Source: Rhodobacterales bacterium
Lineage (GTDB): Bacteria > Pseudomonadota > Alphaproteobacteria > Rhodobacterales > Rhodobacteraceae
Length of the DNA: 64,000 nt
Assembly (NCBI GenBank): GCA_021155205.1
Contig: JAJNPS010000031.1
Location: 1 to 64,000 of the forward strand
Reading direction: 5' to 3'
Positions 34,826-43,540 of the stretch are shown in pieces (position 1 is the stretch's first letter; every line of letters starts with the position of its first letter). The notes under the pieces are model-generated. The model made no database searches. It had not been told where the DNA came from and was given only the letters and a program-made list of their open reading frames with translations. Both the position numbers and the translations under genes were made by a program.

Positions 34826-34993
34826 GCCTTCAGGATAGCGCCCCGGTCGCCGATGGCAAAGCCGCCCCTTCCCGTGGACAGGTTTGCTCAATTCTTGGGC
34901 AACTGCACACCATGCGCCCGATTGTGCCGCCTTTCACTTCCCCTCGGTTCAAGGGGTTGATTTACTGATGCCAGGGCGCAGCGGGGAATTCGG

Positions 34994-36406
34994 GTGCATC
35001 CATATTTCAACGAAATGTACCAGGGCACCGATGTGCGCAGCCCCTATACGCGCCTGCAGGACTGGGTCAGCGCCATGCCGGCCGAGCTGCGCAGCCTGAA
35101 GCAGGCCGAGGCGGAGGCGCTGTTCCGCCGGATCGGCATCACCTTTGCGGTCTATGGCGAAGGCGGCGATCCCGACCGGCTGATTCCGTTCGACATGTTT
35201 CCGCGCGTGTTTTCCGGGGCGGAGTGGTCGCGGCTGGAACGCGGCATCAAGCAGCGGGCACGGGCGCTGAACGCCTTTCTCGTCGATGTCTACGGGCGCG
35301 GGGAAATCGTGCGCGCAGGCCGGATACCGGCGCGACTGGTCTACCACAACGAGGCCTATGAAAAGTCGGTTGCGGGTTTTGTGCCGCCCAAAGGCGTCTA
35401 TTCCCACATCGTCGGCATCGACCTGGTGCGCACAGGGCCGGACGAGTTCTTTGTGCTGGAGGACAACTGCCGCACGCCGTCCGGCGTCAGTTACATGCTG
35501 GAAAACCGCGAAATCATGATGCGGATGTTTCCCGACCTGTTCCGCGAGAACCGGATCGAGCCGGTGGACAGCTATCCCGAAAAGCTGCGCCGCACGCTGG
35601 CATCTGTCGCGCCCGCGAAATGCGACCGCGAGCCGACGGTGGTGATCCTGACGCCGGGATCGTTCAATTCCGCCTATTACGAACATTCGTTCCTTGCCGA
35701 CCTGATGGGTGTGGAACTGGTCGAGGGCCAGGATCTGTTCGTCGATGGCGCTTTTGTCTACATGCGCACCACCGAAGGCCCGCGCCGGGTGGACGTGATC
35801 TATCGGCGCATCGACGACGCATTCATCGACCCGTTGTGTTTCCGGCCCGACAGTGTGCTGGGCATTCCGGGGCTGATGGATGTCTATCGGTCGGGCGGGG
35901 TCAGCATCTGTTCCGCACCGGGGGCGGGGGTCGCGGACGACAAGGCGGTCTATACCTATGTGCCCGAGATGATCCGGTTCTACCTGGGCGAAGAGCCGAT
36001 CCTGCAGAACGTGCCGACCTGGCAATGCGGCAAAGCGGACGATCTGGGCCATGTCCTTGATAAATTGCCGGAACTGGTGGTGAAAGAGGTGCATGGGTCG
36101 GGCGGCTACGGCATGCTGGTCGGGCCCCGCTGCACCAGGGCCGAGATCGAGGCATTCCGGGCCAAGATCGTGGAAAACCCCGGCAACTACATCGCGCAAC
36201 CGACCCTGGCCCTGTCGACGGTGCCGACATTCGTCGAGGCTGGCATCGCGCCCCGCCATGTCGACCTGCGGCCCTATTGTCTGGTGGGGGAACGGATCGA
36301 GCTGGTTCCGGGCGGGCTGACGCGGGTGGCGCTGAAGGATGGATCGCTGGTCGTGAACTCGTCGCAGGGCGGGGGCGTCAAGGATACATGGGTGCTGGCG
36401 GAATGA
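34994..36406 (+). CDS. Circularly permuted ATP-grasp protein (DUF404/DUF407, COG2308)
   Basis: This 470-aa protein is the first gene of the Anbu operon. It belongs to the circularly permuted ATP-grasp group; typical segments are FDMFPRVFSGAEW, the Mg/ATP region FVLEDNCRTPSGVSYMLENR, LPELVVKEVHGSGGYGML (lysine and glycine loop) and DLRPYCLVG. ATP-grasp enzymes form peptide-like bonds between a carboxylate and an amine. No substrate is known. The GTG at 34994 is chosen; an ATG at 35015 would remove seven residues. Between it and the next gene lies a perfect inverted repeat. Confidence 0.9.
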   Translation: MHPYFNEMYQGTDVRSPYTRLQDWVSAMPAELRSLKQAEAEALFRRIGITFAVYGEGGDPDRLIPFDMFPRVFSGAEWSRLERGIKQRARALNAFLVDVYGRGEIVRAGRIPARLVYHNEAYEKSVAGFVPPKGVYSHIVGIDLVRTGPDEFFVLEDNCRTPSGVSYMLENREIMMRMFPDLFRENRIEPVDSYPEKLRRTLASVAPAKCDREPTVVILTPGSFNSAYYEHSFLADLMGVELVEGQDLFVDGAFVYMRTTEGPRRVDVIYRRIDDAFIDPLCFRPDSVLGIPGLMDVYRSGGVSICSAPGAGVADDKAVYTYVPEMIRFYLGEEPILQNVPTWQCGKADDLGHVLDKLPELVVKEVHGSGGYGMLVGPRCTRAEIEAFRAKIVENPGNYIAQPTLALSTVPTFVEAGIAPRHVDLRPYCLVGERIELVPGGLTRVALKDGSLVVNSSQGGGVKDTWVLAE

Positions 36407-36439
36407 GCAGGAGGTGGAGGATGTTGCAAGGCCAGTCGC

Positions 36440-36476
36440 CCCGGCCAAAATTTTTCGGCGAAAAATTTTGGCCGGG
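36440..36476. repeat. Perfect 17-bp inverted repeat with 3-nt loop
   Basis: CCCGGCCAAAATTTTTC (36440-36456), loop GGC, then GAAAAATTTTGGCCGGG (36460-36476). It is an exact hairpin in the 82-bp gap between the ATP-grasp and alpha-E genes. It could be a REP-like element, an RNA processing hairpin or a partial terminator that sets the ratio of the two proteins. Confidence 0.85.
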
Positions 36477-36488
36477 ATCGGTCCCTCA

Positions 36489-37439
36489 ATGCTGAGCCGC
36501 ACCGCCGACAACCTGTACTGGATCGCGCGATACATGGAGCGCGCGGATACCTCGGCGCGTCTCTTGGAGGTCGGCAGCCGGATCAGCCTGATCCCGTCCG
36601 CGCATGGCTATCGCAGCGAGTGGGACAGCCTGTTGCAGGCATCGGGCATGGCCGAGGGGTTCGCGAAAAAATATGGCGACCCGGTGCAGCGCAACATCGA
36701 AAGCTATCTGTTCTTTGACCGCGACAACGGATCGTCCGTCGCCAGCTGCATCACGGGCGCGCGCGAAAACGGGCGGATCGTGCGCACCGCGCTGACGGCA
36801 CAGGTCTGGGACGCGCTGAACGTCGCCTATGAGGAATTGCGGGCGCTGGAACGCCGCCCGCGCAGCGAGTTGCAGCAGTCGCGCCTGACCGAATGGACGA
36901 TGCGCCAGGCGGCGATGGTGCGCGGGGCCATTGATGCCACGCTTTTGCGCAATGACGGCTATAACTTCCTGAACATCGGGTACTATCTGGAACGCGCCGA
37001 CAACACTGCACGCCTGATGGACGTGAAATACTACGTTCTTTTGCCGCGCGTCGATTTCGTGGGGTCGGGCCTCGACAACTATCAATGGACGACCCTGCTG
37101 CGGGCGATGGGCGCGCACCGGGCCTTTCACTGGGCTTACGGCGGCGAGGTGACGGCGGCAAAGATCGCGCATTTCCTGATCCTGAACCCGCAATCGCCCC
37201 GGTCGCTGACCACCTGCGTCGCAGGGATCGCGAACCATCTGGGGCGGTTGGCCAAACTTTATGGGCAGGAGACAGAGGCCCAAGCCCGCGCCCGGACGAT
37301 GCTGGCAGGGCTGGAGGGCGAAACGGTGGACCGCATCATCGACGAGGGCCTGCACGAATACCTGACGCGGTTCATCGGCGATGCTGCGGGCCTCGGGCTG
37401 GCAATCCAGCAGACCTATCTCAGCCGGGCGCACGCATGA
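36489..37439 (+). CDS. Alpha-E domain protein (DUF403, COG2307)
   Basis: This 316-aa protein is the all-helical alpha-E family that always travels with COG2308 ATP-grasps. Conserved segments are LSRTADNLYWIARYMERAD at the start and YNFLNIGYYLERADNTARLM in the middle, each with E-R-A-D motifs. Its role is unknown; proposals include binding or modifying an intermediate of a peptide pathway. The stop overlaps the transglutaminase start by 4 bp (ATGA). The start at 36489 lies 13 bp after the inverted repeat. Confidence 0.9.
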   Translation: MLSRTADNLYWIARYMERADTSARLLEVGSRISLIPSAHGYRSEWDSLLQASGMAEGFAKKYGDPVQRNIESYLFFDRDNGSSVASCITGARENGRIVRTALTAQVWDALNVAYEELRALERRPRSELQQSRLTEWTMRQAAMVRGAIDATLLRNDGYNFLNIGYYLERADNTARLMDVKYYVLLPRVDFVGSGLDNYQWTTLLRAMGAHRAFHWAYGGEVTAAKIAHFLILNPQSPRSLTTCVAGIANHLGRLAKLYGQETEAQARARTMLAGLEGETVDRIIDEGLHEYLTRFIGDAAGLGLAIQQTYLSRAHA

Positions 37440-38245
37440 TGCTGTTGTCGGTCGATCATGTCACGCGCTATCGCTATGACCAGCCGGTGCGCGCGGTCGT
37501 GCAAAGCCACCGGCTGACGCCGTCGGTCCATGACGGACAGCGCGCGGTCGACTGGCAGGTTACGGTCAGCGGCGGCACCAAGGGCGGATCGTTCCGCGAT
37601 GGCGCGGGCGACGTCGTGCAGGGCTGGACGGTTGCGGGGCCAGCCGACGAAATCGTCGTGACCGTCAAGGGCACGGTCGAGACGACCGACCTGACCGGCG
37701 TGCTGCGCGGCCACCGCGAGACGGTCAATCCCGAATGCTACATGCGCGGCACGGGTCCGACCCGCATCGACATGATGCTGCGACGCCTCGCGGATGGGGT
37801 CGCAGGGGCGGCGGGTCTTGATCTTGCACATGCCTTGATGGGCGCGGTTGCCGATGCCATTGCCTACCGCCCCGGCGTCACCTCGGCCCATACCACGGCG
37901 GCCGAGGCGCTGGCCCTGGGCGAGGGGGTCTGCCAGGACCACGCCCATGCCCTGATCGCCCTTGCGCGGGTGCGGGGCATGCCTGCGCGCTATGTCTCGG
38001 GCTATCTGCATTCCGATGCCACCGGAGAGGCGCATGAGGCAGCCCACGCCTGGGCGGAACTGCACGTGCCGGGGCTTGGCTGGGTCGGCTTTGATCCCGC
38101 CAACCGCTGCTGTCCCGATGACCGCTATATTCGCCTCGGGTCCGGCATGGATGCCCAGGACGCCGCCCCGATCCGGGGCATTTCGCGCGGATCGGGACAC
38201 GAGGCGCTGGATGTGGTGGTTGCGGTTCTGGCGGGTGCCCAATAG
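37436..38245 (+). CDS. Transglutaminase-like peptidase (COG1305)
   Basis: This 269-aa protein has an N-terminal beta-rich domain (1-110, DUF2126-like lead-in) and a papain-like transglutaminase domain. The catalytic triad is visible: C166 in GEGVCQDHAH, H204 in AAHAWAELHV and D220 in VGFDPANR. Such proteins act as proteases or amide exchangers. It overlaps the alpha-E gene by 4 bp and precedes the proteasome-type peptidase by 42 bp, completing the known order ATP-grasp, alpha-E, transglutaminase, Anbu. It probably cleaves the product made or tagged by the ATP-grasp partner. Confidence 0.92.
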   Translation: MMLLSVDHVTRYRYDQPVRAVVQSHRLTPSVHDGQRAVDWQVTVSGGTKGGSFRDGAGDVVQGWTVAGPADEIVVTVKGTVETTDLTGVLRGHRETVNPECYMRGTGPTRIDMMLRRLADGVAGAAGLDLAHALMGAVADAIAYRPGVTSAHTTAAEALALGEGVCQDHAHALIALARVRGMPARYVSGYLHSDATGEAHEAAHAWAELHVPGLGWVGFDPANRCCPDDRYIRLGSGMDAQDAAPIRGISRGSGHEALDVVVAVLAGAQ

Positions 38246-38287
38246 GGTAACGGCAGGGCCGAACAAGCTCCGGGCGGGGGAACGGGA

Positions 38288-39010
38288 ATGACGTATTGCG
38301 TGGGCCTTCTGTTGAACGAAGGCATGGTCCTGCTGTCGGATACCCGCACCAATGCGGGGCTGGACAACATCTCGACCTATCGCAAGATGTATACGTTCGA
38401 AGACCCCGGAGAACGGGTCATCGTGATCATGACCGCAGGCAGCCTGTCGGTCACGCAAACCACATTGTCCCGCCTGCGCGAGGCGGTGGACGACCCCGAG
38501 GCCACGCCCGAGACGTCGATCATGCTGGCGCCGACGCTTTTGAAGGTGGCCGACATCGTGGGCGACATGCTGGCCGAGGTGCGCGGCGAGGTGGACGAAA
38601 AGATCAGCGCCATGCAGGGAGCCACCGCCAGCCTGATCGTGGCGGGTCAGCGCAAGGGCGGCGCCATGCGGCTCTTTCTGATCTATCCCGAAGGCAACCA
38701 TATCGAGGCGACCGAGGATGCGCCGTTCCTGCAGATCGGCGAGCACAAATACGGCAAGCCGATCCTCGACCGTGTAATCAAGCCCACAACCAGCCTGCTG
38801 GATGCGCAGAAGGCCGTGCTGTTGTCGATGGATTCGACGCTGCGGTCGAACCTGTCGGTCGGGATGCCGCTGGACCTGGCGGTGATCGCCAAGGACGACT
38901 GCAAGGTCACGCACAAGCGGCGGATCGAGGCAGGGGACAAGGGCTTTCAGGCGATGAGCGAGGCCTGGTCACGCGCGCTCCGCGACGGGTTCGGCAGGAT
39001 CGAGATCTAG
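38288..39010 (+). CDS. Anbu proteasome-type peptidase (COG3484)
   Basis: This 240-aa protein is the ancestral beta subunit (Anbu) related to HslV and proteasome beta subunits. It starts M-T-Y-C-V-G, so removal of Met exposes the catalytic threonine; LLSDTRTNAGLDNIS holds the conserved Asp, and YKMYTF-like RKMYTFED follows. Anbu forms open helical rings in crystals. The C-terminus ends RDGFGRIEI and appears shorter than family members, as the stop falls exactly where a broken IS5-type transposase begins. Weak proteolytic activity of Anbu is expected; its client is unknown. Confidence 0.93.
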   Translation: MTYCVGLLLNEGMVLLSDTRTNAGLDNISTYRKMYTFEDPGERVIVIMTAGSLSVTQTTLSRLREAVDDPEATPETSIMLAPTLLKVADIVGDMLAEVRGEVDEKISAMQGATASLIVAGQRKGGAMRLFLIYPEGNHIEATEDAPFLQIGEHKYGKPILDRVIKPTTSLLDAQKAVLLSMDSTLRSNLSVGMPLDLAVIAKDDCKVTHKRRIEAGDKGFQAMSEAWSRALRDGFGRIEI

Positions 39011-39487
39011 ATGTTCAGTCCCGGCCCCGCCGCTATGGCTGACGTTCGAGCCTGCGCACCGGGGCGTTCGTGCGGCGGCCTGACGATCAAGCTGCACGCC
39101 GTGACCGACGCGCGCGGGCTGCCTGGCACCTTGCGTCTGACCCCCGGCCAGGCCCATGACGGCAAGACCGGACTTTGCGCTGATCGGCACGCTCGGCCGG
39201 GGCCGGCGCCTGCTCGCCGACGCCGCCTACGACATGAATGCACTGCAGAGTGGTCTCGCGGCGCGCGGGGCCGAGGCCCAGATCAAGCCCACGGCCCGCC
39301 GCAACCCGATGCCCGCCTTCGACGGACCGCCTATCGCAGGCACAACCGGATCAAGAGGTTCTTCAGCAAGCTCAAACAGTTCCGGGCCAACGCCGCGCGC
39401 TATGAAAAGCACGACGAAAACTTCCTCAACCTCATCCGCCTCGGCTCCATCCGTATCTGGTTGCGCCACTATCAGTCGGTGACCTAG
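39011..39487 (+). pseudogene. IS5-family transposase remnant, frameshifted
   Basis: The plus strand encodes pieces of an IS5/IS427-type transposase in two frames: CGGLTIKLHAVTDARGLPG, then LLADAAYDMNALQSGLAARG in another frame, then YRRHNRIKRFFSKLKQF and NFLNLIRLGSIRIWL back in the first. The N-terminal part with the first catalytic Asp is missing. CTAG occurs at both ends (39007-39010 and 39484-39487), which might be a target duplication, although no terminal inverted repeats remain. It is a dead element. Confidence 0.8.
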
Positions 39488-39978
39488 GCCGCCCCCATGT
39501 AGTCACGTTTGCCGATCTTGACGCCGTTGTGGCGCAGGATGTTGTAGGCGGTCGTGGCGTGGAAATGGAACTGCGGCACCGAATACATCGTCAGATAGTT
39601 CAGACCCGGCATGGTCACATCATTGCCCCGCATCTTGATCGTGATCGGGCGGGTTTCCGCGCCGTCATGAGCGGTTGCGGGAAACTCCGCCATATAGGCG
39701 CGGGTGGCGGCAATGCGCTGCTGCAATCCCTCGAACGTCGTTTCGGTGTCGGGAAAGCTGCGCGGTTCCTCGCCGGCCAGCCGTGCCGCGGCACGGGCGG
39801 CAAAGTCGCAGGCCAGCTGCACCTGCCGGGTCAGGGGGTACATGTCGGGAAAGAGGCGGAACGTCAGCAGCGCCTCGGGCTGGATGTTCTCTGCCGCGCA
39901 ATGCGCTTCGGCCTTGGCAAGGATTGCCGACAGCGCCCCAAGGGTGCGGTCCATCGGGGGGACGATATGGGCGTGCAT
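39484..39978 (-). CDS. DUF1993 family protein
   Basis: This 164-aa protein matches DUF1993, related to DinB-like four-helix bundles, which sometimes bind a metal. Segments include MYPLTRQVQLACDFAARAAA and the conserved end NYLTMYSVPQFHFHATTAYN continuing ILRHNGVKIGKRDY. The function is unknown. The ATG at 39978 gives the normal start. Its stop overlaps the end of the transposase remnant by 4 bp, so the IS may have landed at the gene's very edge without damaging the product. Confidence 0.82.
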   Translation of the reverse strand: MHAHIVPPMDRTLGALSAILAKAEAHCAAENIQPEALLTFRLFPDMYPLTRQVQLACDFAARAAARLAGEEPRSFPDTETTFEGLQQRIAATRAYMAEFPATAHDGAETRPITIKMRGNDVTMPGLNYLTMYSVPQFHFHATTAYNILRHNGVKIGKRDYMGAA

Positions 39979-40084
39979 GGGGGGCCTTTCCATTTGGGGG
40001 GTGCTGCCCGGCATGCTAGCCCGGCGGGATCGTGGCGAACAGGGGGATTGCCCGTATCGCGCGGGGCTGACATCGCAGGGCGAC

Positions 40085-40420
40085 CTATTCCTTGAGTGTG
40101 TAGCGGTCCGGCTCCTCGAACACATCAATCACCCGCGTCCCGGCCCTGATCTGCGCACCATGTGGCACGCCCGCCGGGATGGAATAGCTGTCGCCGGGTC
40201 CATAGATCCGGGTCACACCCCCGATGGTGAACACGATCTCGCCCTCGATCACGCTGCCCCATTGCGCGCCATGCGCGTGCATCGGCAGGGTCAGGTCCTT
40301 CAGAAAGGTGAAGAATGCGACAAGACCCTTGTCCGACCGGATCGCAGCGGTCTGCACGATGTTGGCGGGAAAGGGCACGTCAAGACCGGGAAAGGCTGTG
40401 AAGAAAGCTGGAAAGGGCAT
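40085..40420 (-). CDS. Cupin-domain protein
   Basis: This 111-aa protein is a single cupin barrel. Motif 1 is MHAHGAQWGSVIEGEIVFTI with two histidines and a glutamate; motif 2 is PGDSYSIPAGVPHGA with the third histidine. Small cupins bind a metal and may act as enzymes or sensors; no specific function can be given. The ATG at 40420 starts MPFPAFF. It stands alone, upstream of the DUF1993 gene in the same direction with a 106-bp gap. Confidence 0.78.
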   Translation of the reverse strand: MPFPAFFTAFPGLDVPFPANIVQTAAIRSDKGLVAFFTFLKDLTLPMHAHGAQWGSVIEGEIVFTIGGVTRIYGPGDSYSIPAGVPHGAQIRAGTRVIDVFEEPDRYTLKE

Positions 40421-40650
40421 GCGGCGGATCCTTACTGTAGGCGTTTGCCAGAACACCATAGCGACACCTGATCCATACTCAAACTCAGGCAACATTTCGC
40501 GTGACCGCCACCCCAGGGCTGCGTGCCACCCGAGGGCAACGTCTGGCCGCAAGTCAGGCGCTGCCAGACGGCGTTCTGCGCCGTCGCTCCGGGCCATGGC
40601 GCATGTTCTGCAAGCTCGGTCCCTTTGACCGGCGGACGGCGCGCCCCTCC

Positions 40651-41577
40651 TCAAACCCCCAGACACCAGCGCATCACCGCCTTTTGCGCGTGCAGCCGGT
40701 TCTCTGCCTCGTCAAAGATCACCGAATGGGGGCCGTCCATCACCGCACTGGTCGCCTCGTCATTGCGGTGTGCGGGCAGGCAATGCATGAAGAGTGCGTC
40801 CGGTTTCGCCCGCGCCATCAAGGCCTCGTTCACCTGATACCCGCGCAGCTGGTTGTGGCGGCGTTCCTTGGCGGATTCCGGGTCGTGCATGGAAACCCAG
40901 GTGTCGGTGACGACCAGGTCGGCGCCCGCAACGGCCGCATAGGGGTCGCGTTCGATGTCGATGCGCGACCCTTGGGCGCGGGCAAAGGCAACGGCCTTGT
41001 CCTCGGGGTCGAGCGTTTCGGGGCCGGTAAAGGTGAAGTCGAACCCGAACTGCCCGGCGGCGTGAATGAAACTGGCACAGACATTGTTGCCGTCGCCCGC
41101 CCAGACCACGCGCCGCCCGGCGATGGGGCCGCGATGTTCCTCATAGGTCATCACGTCGGCCATGATCTGGCAGGGATGCGTCCGGTTCGTCAGGCCGTTG
41201 ATCACGGGGACGGTGGCGTGTTCGGCCATCTCCAGAAGTGTGGCCTCTTCAAACGTGCGGATCATGATCAGATCGACATAGCGCGACAGGACGCGGGCCG
41301 TGTCGGCGATGGTCTCGCCATGGCCAAGCTGCATCTCCTTGCCCGACAGGACCATGGTCTGCCCGCCCATCTGGCGCACGCCGACATCGAAGGACACGCG
41401 CGTCCGGGTCGAGGGTTTCTCGAAGATCAGCGCAACCATCTGCCCGGCCAGCGGCTGGTCGTCATCGGGCATGCCCTTGGGGCGGCCGTTGCGGGCAGTT
41501 TTCATCGCATGAGCGGAGTTGATCATGGCCCGCAGGTCGCCCGCAGCGGTTTTGTGGATGTCGAGGAAATGGTTCAT
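40651..41577 (-). CDS. argF: Ornithine carbamoyltransferase
   Basis: This 308-aa enzyme makes citrulline from ornithine and carbamoyl phosphate in arginine synthesis. The carbamoyl-phosphate loop is EKPSTRTRVSFD, the second phosphate contact is in NRTHPCQIMADVMT, and the ornithine sites are DTWVSMHD and FMHCLPAHRNDE. The start MNHFLDIHKTAAGDLRAM is typical. It follows argD by 78 bp, with a hairpin-repeat copy in the gap, forming an argD-argF operon. Length and motifs are standard. Confidence 0.96.
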   Translation of the reverse strand: MNHFLDIHKTAAGDLRAMINSAHAMKTARNGRPKGMPDDDQPLAGQMVALIFEKPSTRTRVSFDVGVRQMGGQTMVLSGKEMQLGHGETIADTARVLSRYVDLIMIRTFEEATLLEMAEHATVPVINGLTNRTHPCQIMADVMTYEEHRGPIAGRRVVWAGDGNNVCASFIHAAGQFGFDFTFTGPETLDPEDKAVAFARAQGSRIDIERDPYAAVAGADLVVTDTWVSMHDPESAKERRHNQLRGYQVNEALMARAKPDALFMHCLPAHRNDEATSAVMDGPHSVIFDEAENRLHAQKAVMRWCLGV

Positions 41578-41600
41578 CTGGCGTCTCGGTTGCGGCACGT

Positions 41601-41654
41601 GCCGGGGGTTTTCCACCCCCGGACCCCCGAGGATATTTGTAAACAGGTGAAGAG
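41601..41654 (-). repeat. Dispersed hairpin repeat, copy D
   Basis: Read on the minus strand: CTTCACCTGTTTAC, then AAATATCCTCGGGGGTCCGG and a C-rich pairing arm separated by TGGAAAA. It occupies almost the whole argD-argF gap, so both genes would be read through it. It may be a partial terminator or stabilising hairpin. Confidence 0.65.
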
Positions 41655-41655
41655 A

Positions 41656-42825
41656 CTAGACGGCAACTGCTGCTGCCGTTCGCTCCAGCCGTGCCAGCGC
41701 CTCGGCGATATCAACATCGGGGATGTTGAGTGCCGGAAGCAGGCGGATCACGTTGTCGGCGGCGGTGACGACCAGCAGGTTCTGGGCGTAAGCCGACTTT
41801 TGCACATCGGTGTTGGCGGCGCGGCATTTCAGGCCGAGGATCAGGCCCTGTCCCCGCACCGCCTCGAACACCTTCGGATGCCGTGCGACGAGGGATTCAA
41901 GCCCCTGCCGGAACGCCGCGCCCTTGCGGTTCACATCCGCAAGGAAGGCATCGTCTGAAACGATCTCCGTGACTTTCGCACCCACCGCGCAGCCCAACGG
42001 ATTGCCGCCATAGGTCGATCCGTGCGTGCCTGTCGTCATGCCGGAGGCGGCGTTTTCGGTGGCCAGCACGCAGCCCAGTGGAAAGCCACCGCCGATGCCC
42101 TTGGCGACCATCATGATGTCGGGCGTGATCCCCGCCCATTCATGCGCGAAAAGCTTGCCGGTGCGACCCATTCCGCATTGGACCTCGTCAAAGATCAGCA
42201 GCGCACCCGTGGCGTCACAGAGGTCGCGCAGCCCTTTGAGGCACTGGTCGGGCACCACGCGGATGCCCCCCTCGCCCTGAACGGGTTCGATCATCACGGC
42301 GGCGGTCTTGGTCGTGATCGCGGCGCGCACCGCATCATGGTCGGCCCAGTCGAGATGGGTGAACCCCGGCATCAGGGGGCCAAAGCCCTTGACCATCTTT
42401 TCCGATCCGGCGGCGGCGATGGCCCCGGTTGACCGGCCATGGAACGATCCGGCAAAGGTCACGATTTCGATCCGGGGATCGCCCTTTTCGGTCCAGTATT
42501 TCCGCGTCATCTTGATGGCGAGTTCAGCCGCCTCGGTCCCCGAATTGGTGAAGAACACCGTGTCAGCAAAGGTCCGGTCGACCAGCATCTCAGCCAGTTG
42601 CTCCTGCTCCGGGATGCGGTAGACGTTGGAGACATGCCACAGTTTCGCGGCCTGTTCGGTCAGTGCGGCTACGAGGGCAGGGTGGGCATGGCCAAGGGCG
42701 TTGACCGCGATGCCAGCGCCAAGGTCCAGATGGCGGCTGCCATCCTCGGCGATCAGCCACGATCCCTCACCCCGAACAAACGCCAGCGGGGCACGGTTAT
42801 AGGTCGGCAAAACAGCGGAAATCAT
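41656..42825 (-). CDS. argD: Acetylornithine aminotransferase
   Basis: This 389-aa class III aminotransferase converts N-acetylglutamate semialdehyde to N-acetylornithine. PLP residues are visible: SGTEAAELAIKM, SFHGRSTGA, DEVQCGMGRTG, and the Schiff-base lysine in MVAKGIGGGFPLG, followed by HGSTYGGNPLG. The ATG at 42825 begins MISAVLPTYNRAPL, the usual family start. It precedes argF in an operon and is divergent from rpmB across a 373-bp region. It may also act in lysine synthesis, as in other bacteria. Confidence 0.95.
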   Translation of the reverse strand: MISAVLPTYNRAPLAFVRGEGSWLIAEDGSRHLDLGAGIAVNALGHAHPALVAALTEQAAKLWHVSNVYRIPEQEQLAEMLVDRTFADTVFFTNSGTEAAELAIKMTRKYWTEKGDPRIEIVTFAGSFHGRSTGAIAAAGSEKMVKGFGPLMPGFTHLDWADHDAVRAAITTKTAAVMIEPVQGEGGIRVVPDQCLKGLRDLCDATGALLIFDEVQCGMGRTGKLFAHEWAGITPDIMMVAKGIGGGFPLGCVLATENAASGMTTGTHGSTYGGNPLGCAVGAKVTEIVSDDAFLADVNRKGAAFRQGLESLVARHPKVFEAVRGQGLILGLKCRAANTDVQKSAYAQNLLVVTAADNVIRLLPALNIPDVDIAEALARLERTAAAVAV

Positions 42826-43198
42826 GCGGTGCGGGTCCTTCTGACAGCAGGCAAGGCCATGGGGCGGGGAATAAACGGCGACGTTGGCCCCCCAGGGCAC
42901 GGACCCGGGGGCAGGATCAGACGCGTCGGCGTCGGGCGGACAGGGGCTTGCGCACAAGGACCAGCATGGATCAGGTGCATAATGTATTCGAGCATCAAAG
43001 AAAAGTCCCGCGTAACGGTTGTTTTCGCGGATAGCCCGGCGGACGTTGGTGATCGCACGGGTGCGATGGTGAATCGCTTGACCTCTGCCCTGAATGCCCC
43101 TAAAGGCAGGCATCGAATTCGGCGCGCTGCCTGTCCGGCGGTGTGCCTTCATGTTGCAAACGGGGCGCCAAGCGTCCCGCCACCAAGGGATCAAGGCG
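42826..43198. other. 373-bp divergent control region between argD and rpmB
   Basis: No gene is supported in this stretch. It holds the rpmB promoter on the plus strand and presumably an argD promoter on the minus strand. A C/G-rich segment near 42880-42920 can fold (GGCCCCCCAGGGCACGGACC region). No arginine-repressor box was recognised. Confidence 0.4.
43078..43106 (+). promoter_or_regulatory. Candidate rpmB promoter
   Basis: TTGACC and TAAAGG spaced by 17 bp, 93 bp before the rpmB ATG. The -35 is strong for this lineage; the -10 is moderate. Confidence 0.45.
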
Positions 43199-43486
43199 AT
43201 GTCGCGCGTCTGCGAACTTTCGGGCAAAGGCCCGATGTCCGGCCACAAAGTGAGCCATGCCAACAACAAGTCCAAGCGCCGGTTCCTGCCGAACCTGAAC
43301 GAGGTCACGCTGATCTCGGACGTGCTGGGCCAGTCCTTCAAGCTGCGGATTTCGGCGGCGGCACTTCGCACGGTCGACCATCGTGGCGGGCTCGACGCAT
43401 TCCTGGCCAAGTCCAAGGACGACGAGCTGTCGGCGGATGCGCTGCGCATCAAGAAAGACATCGCGAAGGCGCAAGCCACCGCCTGA
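43199..43486 (+). CDS. rpmB: 50S ribosomal protein L28
   Basis: This 95-aa protein is L28. It opens SRVCELSGKGPMSGHKVSHA, continues with the NNKSKRRFLPNL segment that contacts rRNA, and ends in basic helices. The alphaproteobacterial version is longer than in E. coli (78 aa), as here. The ATG at 43199 lies after GATCAAGGCG. A good Rho-independent terminator follows at 43512. No rpmG gene is adjacent. Confidence 0.96.
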   Translation: MSRVCELSGKGPMSGHKVSHANNKSKRRFLPNLNEVTLISDVLGQSFKLRISAAALRTVDHRGGLDAFLAKSKDDELSADALRIKKDIAKAQATA

Positions 43487-43511
43487 TTGCGGCGCATGAC
43501 TTTGGAAATCG

Positions 43512-43540
43512 ACCCCGCACCGGACCGGCGCGGGGTTTTT
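43512..43540 (+). terminator. Rho-independent terminator after rpmB
   Basis: ACCCCGC (43512-43518) pairs with GCGGGGT (43530-43536), followed by a run of T. It lies 26 bp after the rpmB stop and is the clearest intrinsic terminator in the window. Confidence 0.85.

Noticed and set aside
40501..41958. A 485-codon open frame on the plus strand
   Set aside because: Antisense of argF and part of argD.
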